Assembly (NCBI GenBank): GCA_963773315.1
Contig: CAVZAF010000004.1
Coordinates: 248,001 to 312,000, forward strand
Reading direction: 5' to 3'
DNA: 64,000 nt
DNA from: DATKAS01 sp963773315
GTDB taxonomy: Bacteria; Actinomycetota; Acidimicrobiia; Acidimicrobiales; DATKAS01
Position numbers and translations under genes: made by a program. The notes under the pieces are model-generated. The model ran no database searches. It saw only the letters and a program-made list of their open reading frames with translations, and had not been told where the DNA came from. Shown here in pieces: positions 51,393 through 60,167 of the stretch (the stretch's first letter is position 1; each line of letters begins with the position of its first letter).

Positions 51393-52057
51393 CCGGTGAG
51401 GGCAGCAACGATCAGGTAGATGCTGTCGCCGATGAGCCAGAAGCCGAGTACGAGGGACACGATGATGATGACTTGGTCGGTGTGGGTGTCGATCCATGTT
51501 CTCGTCCTGGCCAGGACGGCCTGGGTCTCGGCGGGCTTGAAGCCGGCGTAGATCTCCATCGCGAGGTAGGTCGCGGTTGCGATCACGCAGAACAGGAAGA
51601 GCGCGAGGTAGTCCTGCCAGCTCGAGAGCTTGGCTTCGACGATGACCGCGACGCCGACGGCTACGAGTCCCCAGGGTTGGGTCAGCGGCCCCAGGGCCAT
51701 CGCGAACCAGGGCGACATGTTGTCGATGCCCGTCTGCCACTTCGGGGTCTTCTTCGGGGGCTTCGGCTCACCGAGTCTTCGCCATCGGCGCCAGGCGATG
51801 ACGAGCAGGACAGCACCGATGAGAATCTTGACCGCGAGTGCCGCAAGCGATGGGGCGGTACTGGCCTTCGGTGGGTTGTTGCCGGTGACCAGGACTGTCA
51901 AGGCGATGACGATCGCAAGTGACGCGAGCCATCCGAAGATGAAGGCGGCACCTTTCCTGACGCCACCCTGTGATGCCAACACGAGAATGAACGCGGTCAA
52001 GGGAATCGGCTCGAGGGTGATCGCCAATCCGATGAGGACAAGGGTGAGAATCAGCAC
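51389..52057 (-). CDS. GAP-family (Sap-like) membrane protein
   Basis: 222 residues, six hydrophobic helices (start LILTLVLIGLAITLEPIPLTAF, end IIIVSLVLGFWLIGDSIYLIV). The EPIPLTAFI, then PPKKTPKW and MALGPLTQPWGL segments match the GAP (Sap, sulfolipid-1-addressing protein) family. Such proteins are thought to move lipids or small molecules. Its upstream gap 52058-52260 contains no gene. Confidence 0.85.
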   Translation of the reverse strand: MLILTLVLIGLAITLEPIPLTAFILVLASQGGVRKGAAFIFGWLASLAIVIALTVLVTGNNPPKASTAPSLAALAVKILIGAVLLVIAWRRWRRLGEPKPPKKTPKWQTGIDNMSPWFAMALGPLTQPWGLVAVGVAVIVEAKLSSWQDYLALFLFCVIATATYLAMEIYAGFKPAETQAVLARTRTWIDTHTDQVIIIVSLVLGFWLIGDSIYLIVAALTG

Positions 52058-52260
52058 GCCCAGCTCGTTTCATTCGGCAGCCGATGGTACGAGTCCTCGC
52101 TGCGCGCGCCTTCACCCGGCGGCACCTGACCCTGCAAGCGTGCAACGCGACGACCGTCGGCTCAATCGGTGAGTGACCCCTTCGCAGGGTTGGGGACGTT
52201 CGCCTCTGGAGGCGGCCTCGGGATCGTCGTCTGATGGTCGATGTCCCGGAAGGAGGCTGC

Positions 52261-52761
52261 ATGCGAGTTCTCATCGCGTACGGATCCAAGCGGGGCGGTA
52301 CCGCAGGGCTGGCCGCGATGATCCGCGACGAGTTCACCGCGCTCGGGCTGCAGGCCTCCGCGGAACCCGCCCGAAAAGTGCGGCGCCTGGACGGCTACGA
52401 CGCCGTGGTGATCGCGGGCGCGCTGTATGCCAACCGTTGGCACCGCGACGCCCGCCGCTTCGCCCGCCGGCACGCCAAGGCGTTACGGGAGCGTCCGGTC
52501 TGGCTCGTGGCCAGCGGCCCACTCGACGAGTCGGCGGTCGCCGGGGACATTCCCCCCGTCAAGCACGTGGCGTCTGTGATGGCCGAGATCGGTGCCCGTG
52601 GCCAGGTCACCATTGGCGGCCGTCTCCAACCTGACGCCAAAGGCTTCCCGGCCAGTGCCATGGCCAAGAATCGCGCAGGTGACTGGCGCGATCCTGCCCA
52701 CGTCCGTCGCTGGGCATCGGAAGTTGGGGAGGCGCTCGCGCATCTCGACCAAGCCACCTGA
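52261..52761 (+). CDS. flavodoxin-domain protein
   Basis: 166 residues from ATG 52261 with GGAAGGAGG upstream. Flavodoxin-like start VLIAYGSKRGGTAGLAAMIRD (FMN phosphate loop), YDAVVIAGALYANRWHRDARRF, and WLVASGPLD. Similar to HemG/YkuN-type flavodoxins used by actinobacteria for redox or protoporphyrinogen oxidation. FMN binding inferred. Confidence 0.85.
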   Translation: MRVLIAYGSKRGGTAGLAAMIRDEFTALGLQASAEPARKVRRLDGYDAVVIAGALYANRWHRDARRFARRHAKALRERPVWLVASGPLDESAVAGDIPPVKHVASVMAEIGARGQVTIGGRLQPDAKGFPASAMAKNRAGDWRDPAHVRRWASEVGEALAHLDQAT

Positions 52762-52778
52762 GCACAGAACAACTCACC

Positions 52779-52961
52779 ACATTCGGTGAAGCCGAGGCCG
52801 TCACGGTCGTAGCCGACGACGTGCGCGCGATCCGAGAGTCGCGCCGCGATCGTGATCCAGGACGCGAAGCGGTCGCCCGCGCCGGTCACGATCACGACCG
52901 AAGGTCCGGCGCCATTCTCGTACACACCGACCGTATGGCCGCCGACGTCGAAGAGCCGTCC
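52779..52961 (-). pseudogene. remnant of an alpha/beta hydrolase gene
   Basis: The leftward translation reads RLFDVGGHTVGVYENGAGPS, then VVIVTGAGDRFASW and AARLSDRAHVVGYDRDGLGF, which is the N-terminal oxyanion region and second strand of an alpha/beta hydrolase. An in-frame TAG lies immediately before it, no start codon precedes, and the sequence ends before the nucleophile elbow. It lies between the flavodoxin and the divergent membrane protein. Confidence 0.65.
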
Positions 52962-53065
52962 CTACGTCGGACACCGAGATCGCCCGCTACTTCGCCGATC
53001 ACCAGGCGCTGAGCACGATCCAGTCGCTGCTCATCCACGGGGTCGCCGCGCTCGCCCTGTTCGCG

Positions 53066-53476
53066 GTGCTCGTGGCGGTGCAGCGTGCCGGCCGCTCGAC
53101 TCGTCTCGCGCGGGCCGCCGGGCTCACTGCCATCGGCTTGTCGCTGGTGCAGTGTGTGCTCGACGTGTACCGCAGCGTCGTGTCGACCGGCTCCACGACC
53201 GTGACCTTGGTCCACACCATCGACCGCATCGACGGATTCAAGATGTTCGCCTTCGCGGTGATGATCGCCGCCAGCGTCAACGTGTTCCGCTCGACTGGAA
53301 TGATCGGCCGCAAGATGACCATCGCCGGCAAGGTCGCCGTCCCCGCCCTCATCGTGTCCGGCATCGCCTACACCACCGCCACCACCGCCCTGCTCGTGTC
53401 CGCCGACCTCTCGCTTGTCCTGCTGCTTGTGTGGGTCGGCTACACCGGCGTCGCCGCCGGCCGTCAGAGCCACTGA
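53066..53476 (+). CDS. small four-helix membrane protein
   Basis: 136 residues from GTG 53066; the open frame begins earlier (TEIARYFADHQALSTIQSLL segment at about 52972-53030) without an ATG/GTG/TTG, so the true start may be lost or non-standard. Four hydrophobic helices (AAGLTAIGLSLVQCVLDVY, MFAFAVMIAASVNVF, AVPALIVSGIAYTTATTALLV, LSLVLLLVWVGYTGVAAG). Its stop overlaps the TetR start (TGATG). Function unknown. Confidence 0.65.
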   Translation: MLVAVQRAGRSTRLARAAGLTAIGLSLVQCVLDVYRSVVSTGSTTVTLVHTIDRIDGFKMFAFAVMIAASVNVFRSTGMIGRKMTIAGKVAVPALIVSGIAYTTATTALLVSADLSLVLLLVWVGYTGVAAGRQSH

Positions 53477-54048
53477 TGCCTCGAGCGGGACTCACCTCCG
53501 AGCGGGTCGTCGCCGAAGCCGCCCAAGTCGCCGACGAGGTCGGGCTCGACCAGCTCACCCTCGCCGCCGTCGCCCAACGATTCGGAGTTGCGCTCCCCTC
53601 GCTCTACAAGCACGTCAAGGGGCTCGATGGACTGCAACGAGACCTCGCCGTGCTGGGAATGCAGCAGTTGGCCGCCGCCCTCAGCAGGGCGGCGGTCGGG
53701 CGTTCCGGCAAGGACGCGCTGGCTGGCGTCGCCCACGCCTACCGCAGCTTCGCCAAGGACCGGCCCGGCCTGTACGCCGCCACCATGCGAGCACCGAGCC
53801 CCGACGACGAGGAGCACACCGCCGTGAGCCGAGACGCACTCGACGTCGCCATTGCCGTCATGCGCAGCTACGGCATCGAAGGCGTCGACGCCGTGCACGC
53901 CATCCGCTTCTACCGCTCCGCGCTGCACGGGTTCGTGGCCCAAGAAGCGAGTGGCGCCTTCGGTATGCCCGAAAGCGTCGAAGAGTCCTTCCGGCTGATG
54001 ATCGCAGCGCTCGACATCGCCCTCGTGAACTGGTCGACGCTGCAGTGA
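53476..54048 (+). CDS. TetR family regulator with WHG-type C-terminal domain
   Basis: 190 residues. HTH: VVAEAAQVADEVGLDQLTLAAVAQRFGVALPSLYKHVKGLDGL compressed to one recognition helix (VALPSLYKHV). The C-terminal AIRFYRSALHGFVAQEASGAFGMP is the WHG pattern. Overlaps the membrane-protein gene and probably regulates it. Confidence 0.88.
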   Translation: MPRAGLTSERVVAEAAQVADEVGLDQLTLAAVAQRFGVALPSLYKHVKGLDGLQRDLAVLGMQQLAAALSRAAVGRSGKDALAGVAHAYRSFAKDRPGLYAATMRAPSPDDEEHTAVSRDALDVAIAVMRSYGIEGVDAVHAIRFYRSALHGFVAQEASGAFGMPESVEESFRLMIAALDIALVNWSTLQ

Positions 54049-54479
54049 AGGCGCTCGAAGGTGCCCGCTTCCTCCTCGAGGTCTGCCTCGTCGTCGCTCT
54101 CGCGGACGCGCGCGATCGGGTACGCGCAGGTCGGTACCGGGTAAGGACCACGTGGACGGACGTACAACCGACGGTGGCCGACGAGAACAACTTCCTCGAG
54201 GCCGATGGGTGGACGACTACGCATGCTGGCACCTCGCGCTCACAGAGGGAGCGCTCGACGAGACCAAGGCTCGCGACGCCTCCGCGTCGGGCGACTTCCG
54301 GCGGAAGCACCGGATGGGCTTGATCGCCTGCTCCCACCGGGCAGCCGAGTGGGAGCACCCAGAGGTCATGCTCCCCGCGCACAGGCTGCTCCTCTCCCTC
54401 GTGAGGTCGCGGAGCCGATCGGCTCGACCATCTGCCGCTGGACGGGTTCCGGGAGACCTCGCAGCACCGTGGATGCGCG
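54049..54479 (+). other. region with a degenerate reading frame
   Basis: 430 bases between TetR and the kinase. From about 54205 one frame reads VDDYACWHLALTEGALDETK and RRKHRMGLIACSHRAAEWEHPEVM, which looks like coding sequence, while a different frame just before it reads ADENNFLEADG. It may be a broken small gene. I cannot assign a family and no clean start is present. Confidence 0.4.
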
Positions 54480-54525
54480 GTGAGCACGCAGGCTGCATCG
54501 CGGTCTCGTTGCGGGGCGCTACCGG

Positions 54526-55665
54526 TTGGGCCAAGTCATCGGCCGCGGCGCAATGGGCGTGGTGTACCGCGCGGACGACGAGCGCCTCGGCCGGGACGTC
54601 GCGGTCAAGTTCCTTCGAAGGGACTTGGCGGCGCACGAATCGGTGCGCGATCGATTCGAACGCGAGGCCATGGCCGCTGCACGTCTGGTCCACCCGAACG
54701 TGGTCACCGTGTTCGACAGCGGCGAGGAGGACGGCGAGCCGCACATCGTCATGGAGTGCTTGCCTGGTCGCACACTGGCCGACGAGCTGCGAGAAGGACC
54801 GCAAGCGGTGGGGCGCACTCGCGAGATGGCCCTCGAAGTCCTCAGCGCACTGAGTGCCGCCCACGCGCTCGGGATCGTGCATCGCGACATCAAGCCAGCG
54901 AACCTTCTGATCACCGAGCACGGCTCTTTCAAAGTGGGGGACTTCGGCATCGCGAAGAGCGTGGACGGTCTCGACCAGACCGAGACCGGCGAGATCCTGG
55001 GGACCGCGGCGTACCTTGCGCCCGAGCGCATCGAGGGTCACGCCGCGACGTCCCGGTCCGACCTGTACTCGCTCGGCGTCGTGATGTACGAGGCGCTGAC
55101 CGGAGCCAAGCCGTTCGTCGGCGACAACCCCGCCGCCATCGCGTACGCGGTGCACGACTGTGATCCCGTCCCGGTGCTGGACTTGCGGCCTGACGCCGAT
55201 CCCAGTCTCGTCGCAGCCGTCGAGCGAGCGATGGCTCGCAACCCCGACGAAAGGTTCGACTCCGCCGACGCGATGGCTGAAGCCCTTGCGCCCGATGACC
55301 TGCGCGATGACTCACCCGCCCCGAGTGGCGCCCGGTCGAGAGGGGTCCGGAACGGTGATGTCGTGCTGGAAGGCGAGACGGAGGTCCTCACGCCGACCGA
55401 CGTGTTGGTCGTGCGGTCCACCCCGACCACGACGGCTGTCCGCCCGGCGCGTCGGAGGACAGACAAACGACCCCTGATCGCACTCGCGGCCTTCGCCATA
55501 GCTGCCGTCATCGCTTTCGGTGTGAGCCATCGCGGCGACAGCCCGCGTGGCATCCCACCTGCCACTGGGCCTTCGACGACGGTCGCACCCGGCGTTCCGG
55601 CGACGACGTTGCCGGCGCCGCTCGCGACTGCGCTCGACCGGCTCGACGAAGCGATCCGGTCATGA
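54526..55665 (+). CDS. serine/threonine protein kinase (PknB-like)
   Basis: 379 residues from TTG 54526; the true N terminus is probably GTG 54480 (VSTQAASRSR) followed by a +1 shift into VAGRYRLGQVIGRG near 54507. Glycine loop IGRGAMGVVYRA, catalytic K in AVKFLRR, HRDIKPANLL, DFGIAKS and a CMGC-type APERIEG region are all complete. A transmembrane helix follows (about 318-336, IALAAFAIAAVIAFGV) with a Pro/Thr-rich outside tail. It phosphorylates serine or threonine; overlap with the next lipoprotein gene by 4 bases suggests a shared role at the membrane. Confidence 0.92.
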   Translation: MGQVIGRGAMGVVYRADDERLGRDVAVKFLRRDLAAHESVRDRFEREAMAAARLVHPNVVTVFDSGEEDGEPHIVMECLPGRTLADELREGPQAVGRTREMALEVLSALSAAHALGIVHRDIKPANLLITEHGSFKVGDFGIAKSVDGLDQTETGEILGTAAYLAPERIEGHAATSRSDLYSLGVVMYEALTGAKPFVGDNPAAIAYAVHDCDPVPVLDLRPDADPSLVAAVERAMARNPDERFDSADAMAEALAPDDLRDDSPAPSGARSRGVRNGDVVLEGETEVLTPTDVLVVRSTPTTTAVRPARRRTDKRPLIALAAFAIAAVIAFGVSHRGDSPRGIPPATGPSTTVAPGVPATTLPAPLATALDRLDEAIRS

Positions 55666-56057
55666 AGCGCGTCGTCGTCGCGGCGATCGTCACGTTGGGG
55701 CTTCTCGGCTGTGGCGGCGACAGCCGTGCCGTGTCGCCCGCGGCGTCTGCCGCTCTCGAAGAGGACGTGCAACAGATCCGGGCCGCCGTGGCGGCAGGTG
55801 ATCTGCCCTCCGCGACTCTTTCGCTGTCCGACCTGCGCACGCGAGTCACGAATTTGCGTGCGCAGGGCGAGCTGAACGACGCCGCGATGGAGCGAATCCT
55901 CAATGAGGCCGCCGCGGTCGAGCAGAACCTCGTGTTGATCCCGACGACCACGGCGGCACTGGCACCGGCGGCACCGCCGGTTGCTGTGACTGGCGGCAGC
56001 AATGGCCACGGGAACGGCAAACCGAAGGGCAAGGACAAACGAGGCGAGGGCGACTAG
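55662..56057 (+). CDS. small lipoprotein next to the protein kinase
   Basis: 131 residues. Signal peptide with lipobox LLGC (Cys 17), then a helical coiled region (ALEEDVQQIRAAVAAGD, TLSLSDLRTRVTNLRAQGEL) and a Gly/Lys-rich tail. It overlaps the kinase stop by 4 bases. No family recognised. Gap 56058-56267 (210 bases) holds no gene. Confidence 0.75.
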   Translation: MKRVVVAAIVTLGLLGCGGDSRAVSPAASAALEEDVQQIRAAVAAGDLPSATLSLSDLRTRVTNLRAQGELNDAAMERILNEAAAVEQNLVLIPTTTAALAPAAPPVAVTGGSNGHGNGKPKGKDKRGEGD

Positions 56058-56267
56058 GCGTCCACATGTGGACGCGAACGCGGCCCGCCGGTGTCGAAAG
56101 CGCCCTTGCCACGAGCAGATGTCACCCGCGGGGATGCAAACGTGCCGCGCGTGTGGCCGCATCTGATCGACTCACCTCGGTCATGCTGCCCGCGCACGCC
56201 TCGATGCCGTGCGAGTCGCTCGGTGTCCGATGGCGACTCGCGCTACCGCGCCCTCCCTCCAGGTCGG

Positions 56268-57359
56268 TCAGCGGTCGCTCGCGGCCGAGGAAGGGTCCTC
56301 CAGCACGACGCGGACACCGAGAAGTCTGATCGGACGGCCACCCTCGAACCTCGCGAGCACCGTGACCGCCATGTCCGCCACGACGCCGGCATCGTTCGTC
56401 GGCTCGGCGAGCTTGCCGCTTCTCGTACGGGTGAAGAACGTCGCTGTGCGCACCTTCACGGCGACGTGAGTGATGCGACGGCCGAGATCGGCGACGGACG
56501 CCGTGACCTCCTCCGCGAGGCGGCGCACGTTCGCGTCGACCTCCGCTTCGTCGGTGAGGTCGCGCTCGAACGTGACCTCACGACTTCGCCCTCGCGGCAC
56601 TCGGGGCTCATCGATCAAAGGTGCGTCGTGGCCGCCCAGTCCCAGCACCCGCAGGTACGGACCGATGGCCGGGCCGAATCGCCGAGCGAGCTCGTGATGA
56701 TCGGAGGCGGCGAGGTCAGCGACGGTGACGATGCCGAGCTCGCCGAGCCGCGCCGCGGTACGGCTGCCGATCCCGGAGATGGCGGTCACGGGCTCGGCGC
56801 CCATCACCGGCAGCCATGACCGATGAGTCAGGCTCGCCACGCCGCCCGGCTTGGCGAAGCCCGTCGCGGTCTTCGCCTGCAGCCTGGTCTCCCCGATCCC
56901 GACCGCGCAGCGCAGACTCGTGCGCTCGTAGACGGTCGCCTGAACACGACGTGCGAACCCGACGGGATCGGCCGTCCGCACGCCGACGCACGCCTCGTCC
57001 CAGCCCCACTCCTCGACGACCACCCCGAGAGATCGAAGCGCGGCCATCACCTCGGCCGATGCCGCCTCGTAGACAGGCCGGTCGAGCGGAAGGAAGACCG
57101 CATCGGGGCATTTGCGCAAGGCGGTTCGTAGGGGCATGCCTGAGCGGACACCCGCAGCCCTCGCCTCGTACGACGCCGTCGCCACGACCTGACGCGACCG
57201 CGTTGGGTCGCCATCGCCACCGACGACGACCGGCCGACCACCGAGCTCAGGTCGCCTCAGCACCTCGACTGCGGCGAGGAACTGGTCCAGGTCGACGTGC
57301 AGGACCCACTCGCGTTCCTCGTCGGAGGGAGGCGGCAGCGGGTCGCGCATCGACGCCAT
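56268..57359 (-). CDS. dinB: Y-family DNA polymerase (Pol IV/DinB-like)
   Basis: 363 residues. Palm motif HVDLDQFLAAVEVLRRPELGG (first Asp and Asp/Glu), the second acidic pair in EEWGWDEACVG (usual S-x-D-E is W-D-E here), VATASYEARAAGV, helix-hairpin region SGIGSRTAARLGELGI, and a little-finger domain with REVTFERDLTDE. The palm has the residues needed for catalysis. Translesion or low-fidelity synthesis inferred from family. Confidence 0.9.
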   Translation of the reverse strand: MASMRDPLPPPSDEEREWVLHVDLDQFLAAVEVLRRPELGGRPVVVGGDGDPTRSRQVVATASYEARAAGVRSGMPLRTALRKCPDAVFLPLDRPVYEAASAEVMAALRSLGVVVEEWGWDEACVGVRTADPVGFARRVQATVYERTSLRCAVGIGETRLQAKTATGFAKPGGVASLTHRSWLPVMGAEPVTAISGIGSRTAARLGELGIVTVADLAASDHHELARRFGPAIGPYLRVLGLGGHDAPLIDEPRVPRGRSREVTFERDLTDEAEVDANVRRLAEEVTASVADLGRRITHVAVKVRTATFFTRTRSGKLAEPTNDAGVVADMAVTVLARFEGGRPIRLLGVRVVLEDPSSAASDR

Positions 57360-57395
57360 TCTCAGCGCGCTCGAGGGTCTCTGAGTTCAAGAGAT

Positions 57396-57609
57396 AGTTC
57401 ACACCTGTCGCGAGACATCGTGCCCCCCTCGTGTGAGGGAGTGGCTGATGTCGATGGCTCGGCTGGTGGTGTCGGCGGTGGTGATCGAGGGGCGGTCCAA
57501 GAGTGAGGTCGCTCGTGAGTACAAGGTTTCGCGTCGGTGGGTGATCACGCTGGTGCAGCGGTTCCTGGCCGACGGTGAGGCTGGCCTGGCCCCTCGGTCG
57601 CGGCGACCG
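57396..57609 (+). mobile_element. IS481-type transposase remnant
   Basis: ATG 57448 starts MSMARLVVSAVVIEGRSKSE, VAREYKVSRRWVITLVQRF and LADGEAGLAPRSRRP, the N-terminal HTH of IS481-family transposases. Similarity stops at about 57609, well before the catalytic DDE domain. The stretch AGTTCACACCTGTCGCGAGA (57396-57415) resembles an IS481 terminal inverted repeat at the expected distance upstream. The partner end is not seen, so the element is a one-sided fragment. Confidence 0.7.
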
Positions 57610-57902
57610 AGGCGCAGCCCCCGCCAGCTCGGCTCTGCGCGCTCTTGGCTCGCAGCCCCTACGCGCTTCCCGGAGGACCACGCGGGGAGTCGAGGGAGCG
57701 GGCGGGCTCCCACAGCTCGCGCCGTGGGAAGCATGCTGCATCCTGGTCCGCGACTGCTCGTGGGGTGTTGTGAGCCACGTTTCTCACCCATCCAAGTAGG
57801 CCGGTCGCGGACCCGGACATCTGGCGAACGCCACGACTTGGGACCAAGGACTCTGACATGTAGCGGACGTTTGGCGCACGCTTGGTCGGGTGAGGTGACG
57901 CC

Positions 57903-58709
57903 ATGACCGACACCCGAATGGAGAATGAGCCACGCGTAGTTGGACCAGAACCGGCAGACGGTTCTCGGTCCCGCAACGGCGTGCGTGAGCACAGGGCTGC
58001 CGCCACGACAGCCGGGATCCTGTACATCATCGGGACGGTCGCCGGCATCCTCAGTAAGGCCGTCACGTATTTCCCGGTGCATAACGCGGACGACCCGTTG
58101 GCCTACGCCGCGAAGCACTCCGGCGCCGTCGCGACGGGAGCTCTTCTCGTGCTTGTCATGGGCCTGTCGCTCGCGTTCGTCCCTGTGGTGCTCTTCCCGG
58201 TGTTGCGCCGGGTGGACGAAGTGCTGGCGACGGGCTACCTGATCATCCGAGGAGCGGTCGAGACGGCCATCTACGTCATCCTCGCGATCGCATGGCTGCT
58301 GCTCGTTCCACTGGCCGAGACCATGTCGGCAGGACCCGGCACGGCCTCACCAGCAGGCGTGCGTCTGGGCACCCTCGTGATCGACTCTGACGGCGCCAGC
58401 GCCATGCTCACGCTGGTGTTCTGCCTCGGTGCCGTCCTGTTCTACGTCTTGCTCTATCGGTCGCGCATCGTCCCCCGCTGGATCACGTTGTGGGGCTTCG
58501 TGGGAATCCCGCTCTACGTGGCCGCCTACCTGCTCGCGATGTACGACGTCATCGGCGGCAACTCCTCCGCGCAGAACTTGCTGCAACTGCCTCTGGGCGT
58601 GCAGGAGATGGTGCTGGCGGTCTGGATGATCGCGCGCGGCTTCCGTCCGGCGGCTGTCTCGACCACGCCCGAGTTCGTGAACGCCACATCGGCCGGCGCG
58701 AAGCCGTAA
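57903..58709 (+). CDS. DUF4386-domain membrane protein
   Basis: 268 residues from ATG 57903. Seven or so hydrophobic helices (AATTAGILYIIGTVAGIL, VATGALLVLVMGLSLAFVPVVLF, AIYVILAIAWLLLV, LVFCLGAVLFYVLLY, LWGFVGIPLYVAAYLLAM, QEMVLAVWMIARGF) and conserved GTVAGIL, RSRIVPRW and GVQEMVLAVW, the pattern of DUF4386 proteins. Function unknown. Confidence 0.88.
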   Translation: MTDTRMENEPRVVGPEPADGSRSRNGVREHRAAATTAGILYIIGTVAGILSKAVTYFPVHNADDPLAYAAKHSGAVATGALLVLVMGLSLAFVPVVLFPVLRRVDEVLATGYLIIRGAVETAIYVILAIAWLLLVPLAETMSAGPGTASPAGVRLGTLVIDSDGASAMLTLVFCLGAVLFYVLLYRSRIVPRWITLWGFVGIPLYVAAYLLAMYDVIGGNSSAQNLLQLPLGVQEMVLAVWMIARGFRPAAVSTTPEFVNATSAGAKP

Positions 58710-58840
58710 CGCTGTTCGCCCCTCGTGGGAGGGCGGTCGCGGAATACTTCTCGATCACGCCCATTGCGGCGCCGTACGCGCATCAACCTCACTGCGACTG
58801 GTCCTCGCGGGTCTGCCCGCCGACCGTCGCCTCGAACTAG

Positions 58841-58875
58841 CGCGCTCGGAGGGAGTCGAACCCCCAACCTTCGGC
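58841..58875 (-). tRNA. 3' fragment of a tRNA gene (partial)
   Basis: On the minus strand the sequence GGTTGGGGGTTCGACTCCC, with TCCGAGCGC following, gives a T-arm (stem GGGGG/CCCTC, loop TTCGACT) and a 7-base acceptor strand CGAGCGC. The 5' half that should contain GCGCTCG is absent upstream on that strand. Not a functional tRNA. Such 3' ends are typical integrase attachment sites. Confidence 0.6.
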
Positions 58876-58965
58876 GGAGTTGCGTTGACAAACCTGTTGA
58901 CAAGGCCTGGCGCTTGGCACTCTCGCCGTCGCGCGCGGATACCGTCCGTGTTCGGGACGGGGCGC

Positions 58966-59541
58966 TCAGGCGAGGCGGGTGCTGGGGACAGTCGTCAGGT
59001 TGCCTGTGGCTTGGAGTTCTCGGAGCGCGGCGACGGGATTGGGGTCGGCGAAGTAGCGGCGGTCGTGGTAGTTGGCTTGCCGGCCGGTCGAGTCGTGCAC
59101 CCACCACGAGGCTTCGAGCGCGATGCCGTTGGGGTCGGTGAAGTACACGGAGCGGACGACGTCGTGGTCGACGATGTCGCTGACTTCGCAACCGGCGCTC
59201 GTGAGGCGTTGGCGAAGATCGTGAAGTGCGTCTTCGTCGGGGAGGTTCAGTGCGACGTGGTCGAACTGGGCCGCACGCGAGTCGGGCACGCCGGCCGGCT
59301 TCGTGAACGGTTTGACGGTGGCGTCGGCGTATTCGAAGAACGCGATGGTGCACTGCGGTCCGAACTCGAAGAAGTAGTGGCGCAGCTCGGGAGTCGCGAT
59401 CGTGGCAACGAGTCGGGCTCCGAGCGTCCCGTGGTAGAAGCGAAGGGTCGCGTCCATGTCCGTCGTGATGAGCGCGAGATGGTTCATTCCTCGCCATCGG
59501 GGTGTGGTCGTTTCGATAGTCGGGGGCACAGTGCCCGTCAT
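58966..59541 (-). CDS. VOC-family (glyoxalase/dioxygenase-like) protein
   Basis: 191 residues from ATG 59541 (MTGTVPPTIETTT), overlapping the MarR stop by 4 bases. Two VOC modules: GMNHLALITTDMDATLRFYHGTLG compressed start, HYFFEFGPQCTIAFFEY, then QFDHVALNLPDEDAL and VYFTDPNGIALEASWW. His, Glu and further His/Glu positions for a metal are in place (NHLALI, EFG, FDHVAL, ALEASW). Substrate unknown; likely controlled by the MarR gene in front of it. Confidence 0.88.
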   Translation of the reverse strand: MTGTVPPTIETTTPRWRGMNHLALITTDMDATLRFYHGTLGARLVATIATPELRHYFFEFGPQCTIAFFEYADATVKPFTKPAGVPDSRAAQFDHVALNLPDEDALHDLRQRLTSAGCEVSDIVDHDVVRSVYFTDPNGIALEASWWVHDSTGRQANYHDRRYFADPNPVAALRELQATGNLTTVPSTRLA

Positions 59542-60100
59542 ACCCGCGATCCTTTCGTCGTCGCGCGCTTGGCACGCTTCGCACGTTGGCGGGCGGCGGC
59601 GTGCGGGGTGGGCGTCGCCTGCGCCTCGAGCGCGGCGTGTTGGACCTTCGCGATGAGTCGCAGCAGCTCCCGTTGCTCGCTGGTGGAAAGCGCGCGTCGA
59701 GATCACCTCGCGTTCGCGCGCGTGCAGTGACGGCAGCAGTTCGTCGATGATTGCCTGGGCGTCTTTGGTGACTTCCACGAGAAGTCGGCGGCGGTCGTCG
59801 GGGTGGGCCACGCGTTCGATGAGCCCACGCTTTTCGAGAGTGTCGAGAATCGAGGTCATTGAGCCCCTCGTGATGAGGACACGCGCTCGCGATCACCGAG
59901 GGTTCCAGCGGTTCGCCGGCGCCCTCGACGACGGCGAGGACCTGACGAGCGCTCGGAGAAAGCTGGTACTCGTCACGGGTGTGGCGGTCGTGCAACTCCA
60001 TCAACAGGTTCCCGGCATGGAACAGGTTGGCGAAGCATTCGGTCGCGAGAGCGCTCGCGCCGGGGTATTCGTCTTCAAAGTCGTCCCCGACGCGTCTCAA
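59538..60100 (-). pseudogene. MarR-family regulator, frameshifted twice
   Basis: From TTG 60100 (or an earlier start, as SWWRDLDITERSAQG precedes in frame) the reading gives GDDFEDEYPGASALATE and LSPSARQVLAVVEGAGEPLEP; +1 near 59888 moves to ITRGSMTSILDTLEKRG and the wing AHPDDRRRLLVEVTKD; +1 again near 59693, in a CGCGCG run, gives LSTSEQRELLRLIAKVQ and the stop at 59538. The joined chain is a complete MarR related to the gene at 30796. Confidence 0.75.
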
Positions 60101-60167
60101 CGGTTCGGGGACCGGTGCGGGGGACGGCCGGAACCGTCCCTGCGCACTGCGTTCGGTGATGTCAAGG

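Noticed and set aside
50463..51740. One long minus-strand frame covering phosphatase, GNAT and GAP genes
   Set aside because: Only its last 170 codons are real (histidine phosphatase); the rest is out of frame with the GNAT and GAP proteins.
58841..58960. Complete tRNA gene
   Set aside because: The 5' acceptor strand (GCGCTCG) is not found within 100 bases on the minus strand; only the 3' part is present.
58526..60100. A 524-codon minus frame starting as MarR
   Set aside because: After the first about 80 codons it leaves the MarR frame and runs antisense to or out of frame with VOC and DUF4386 genes.
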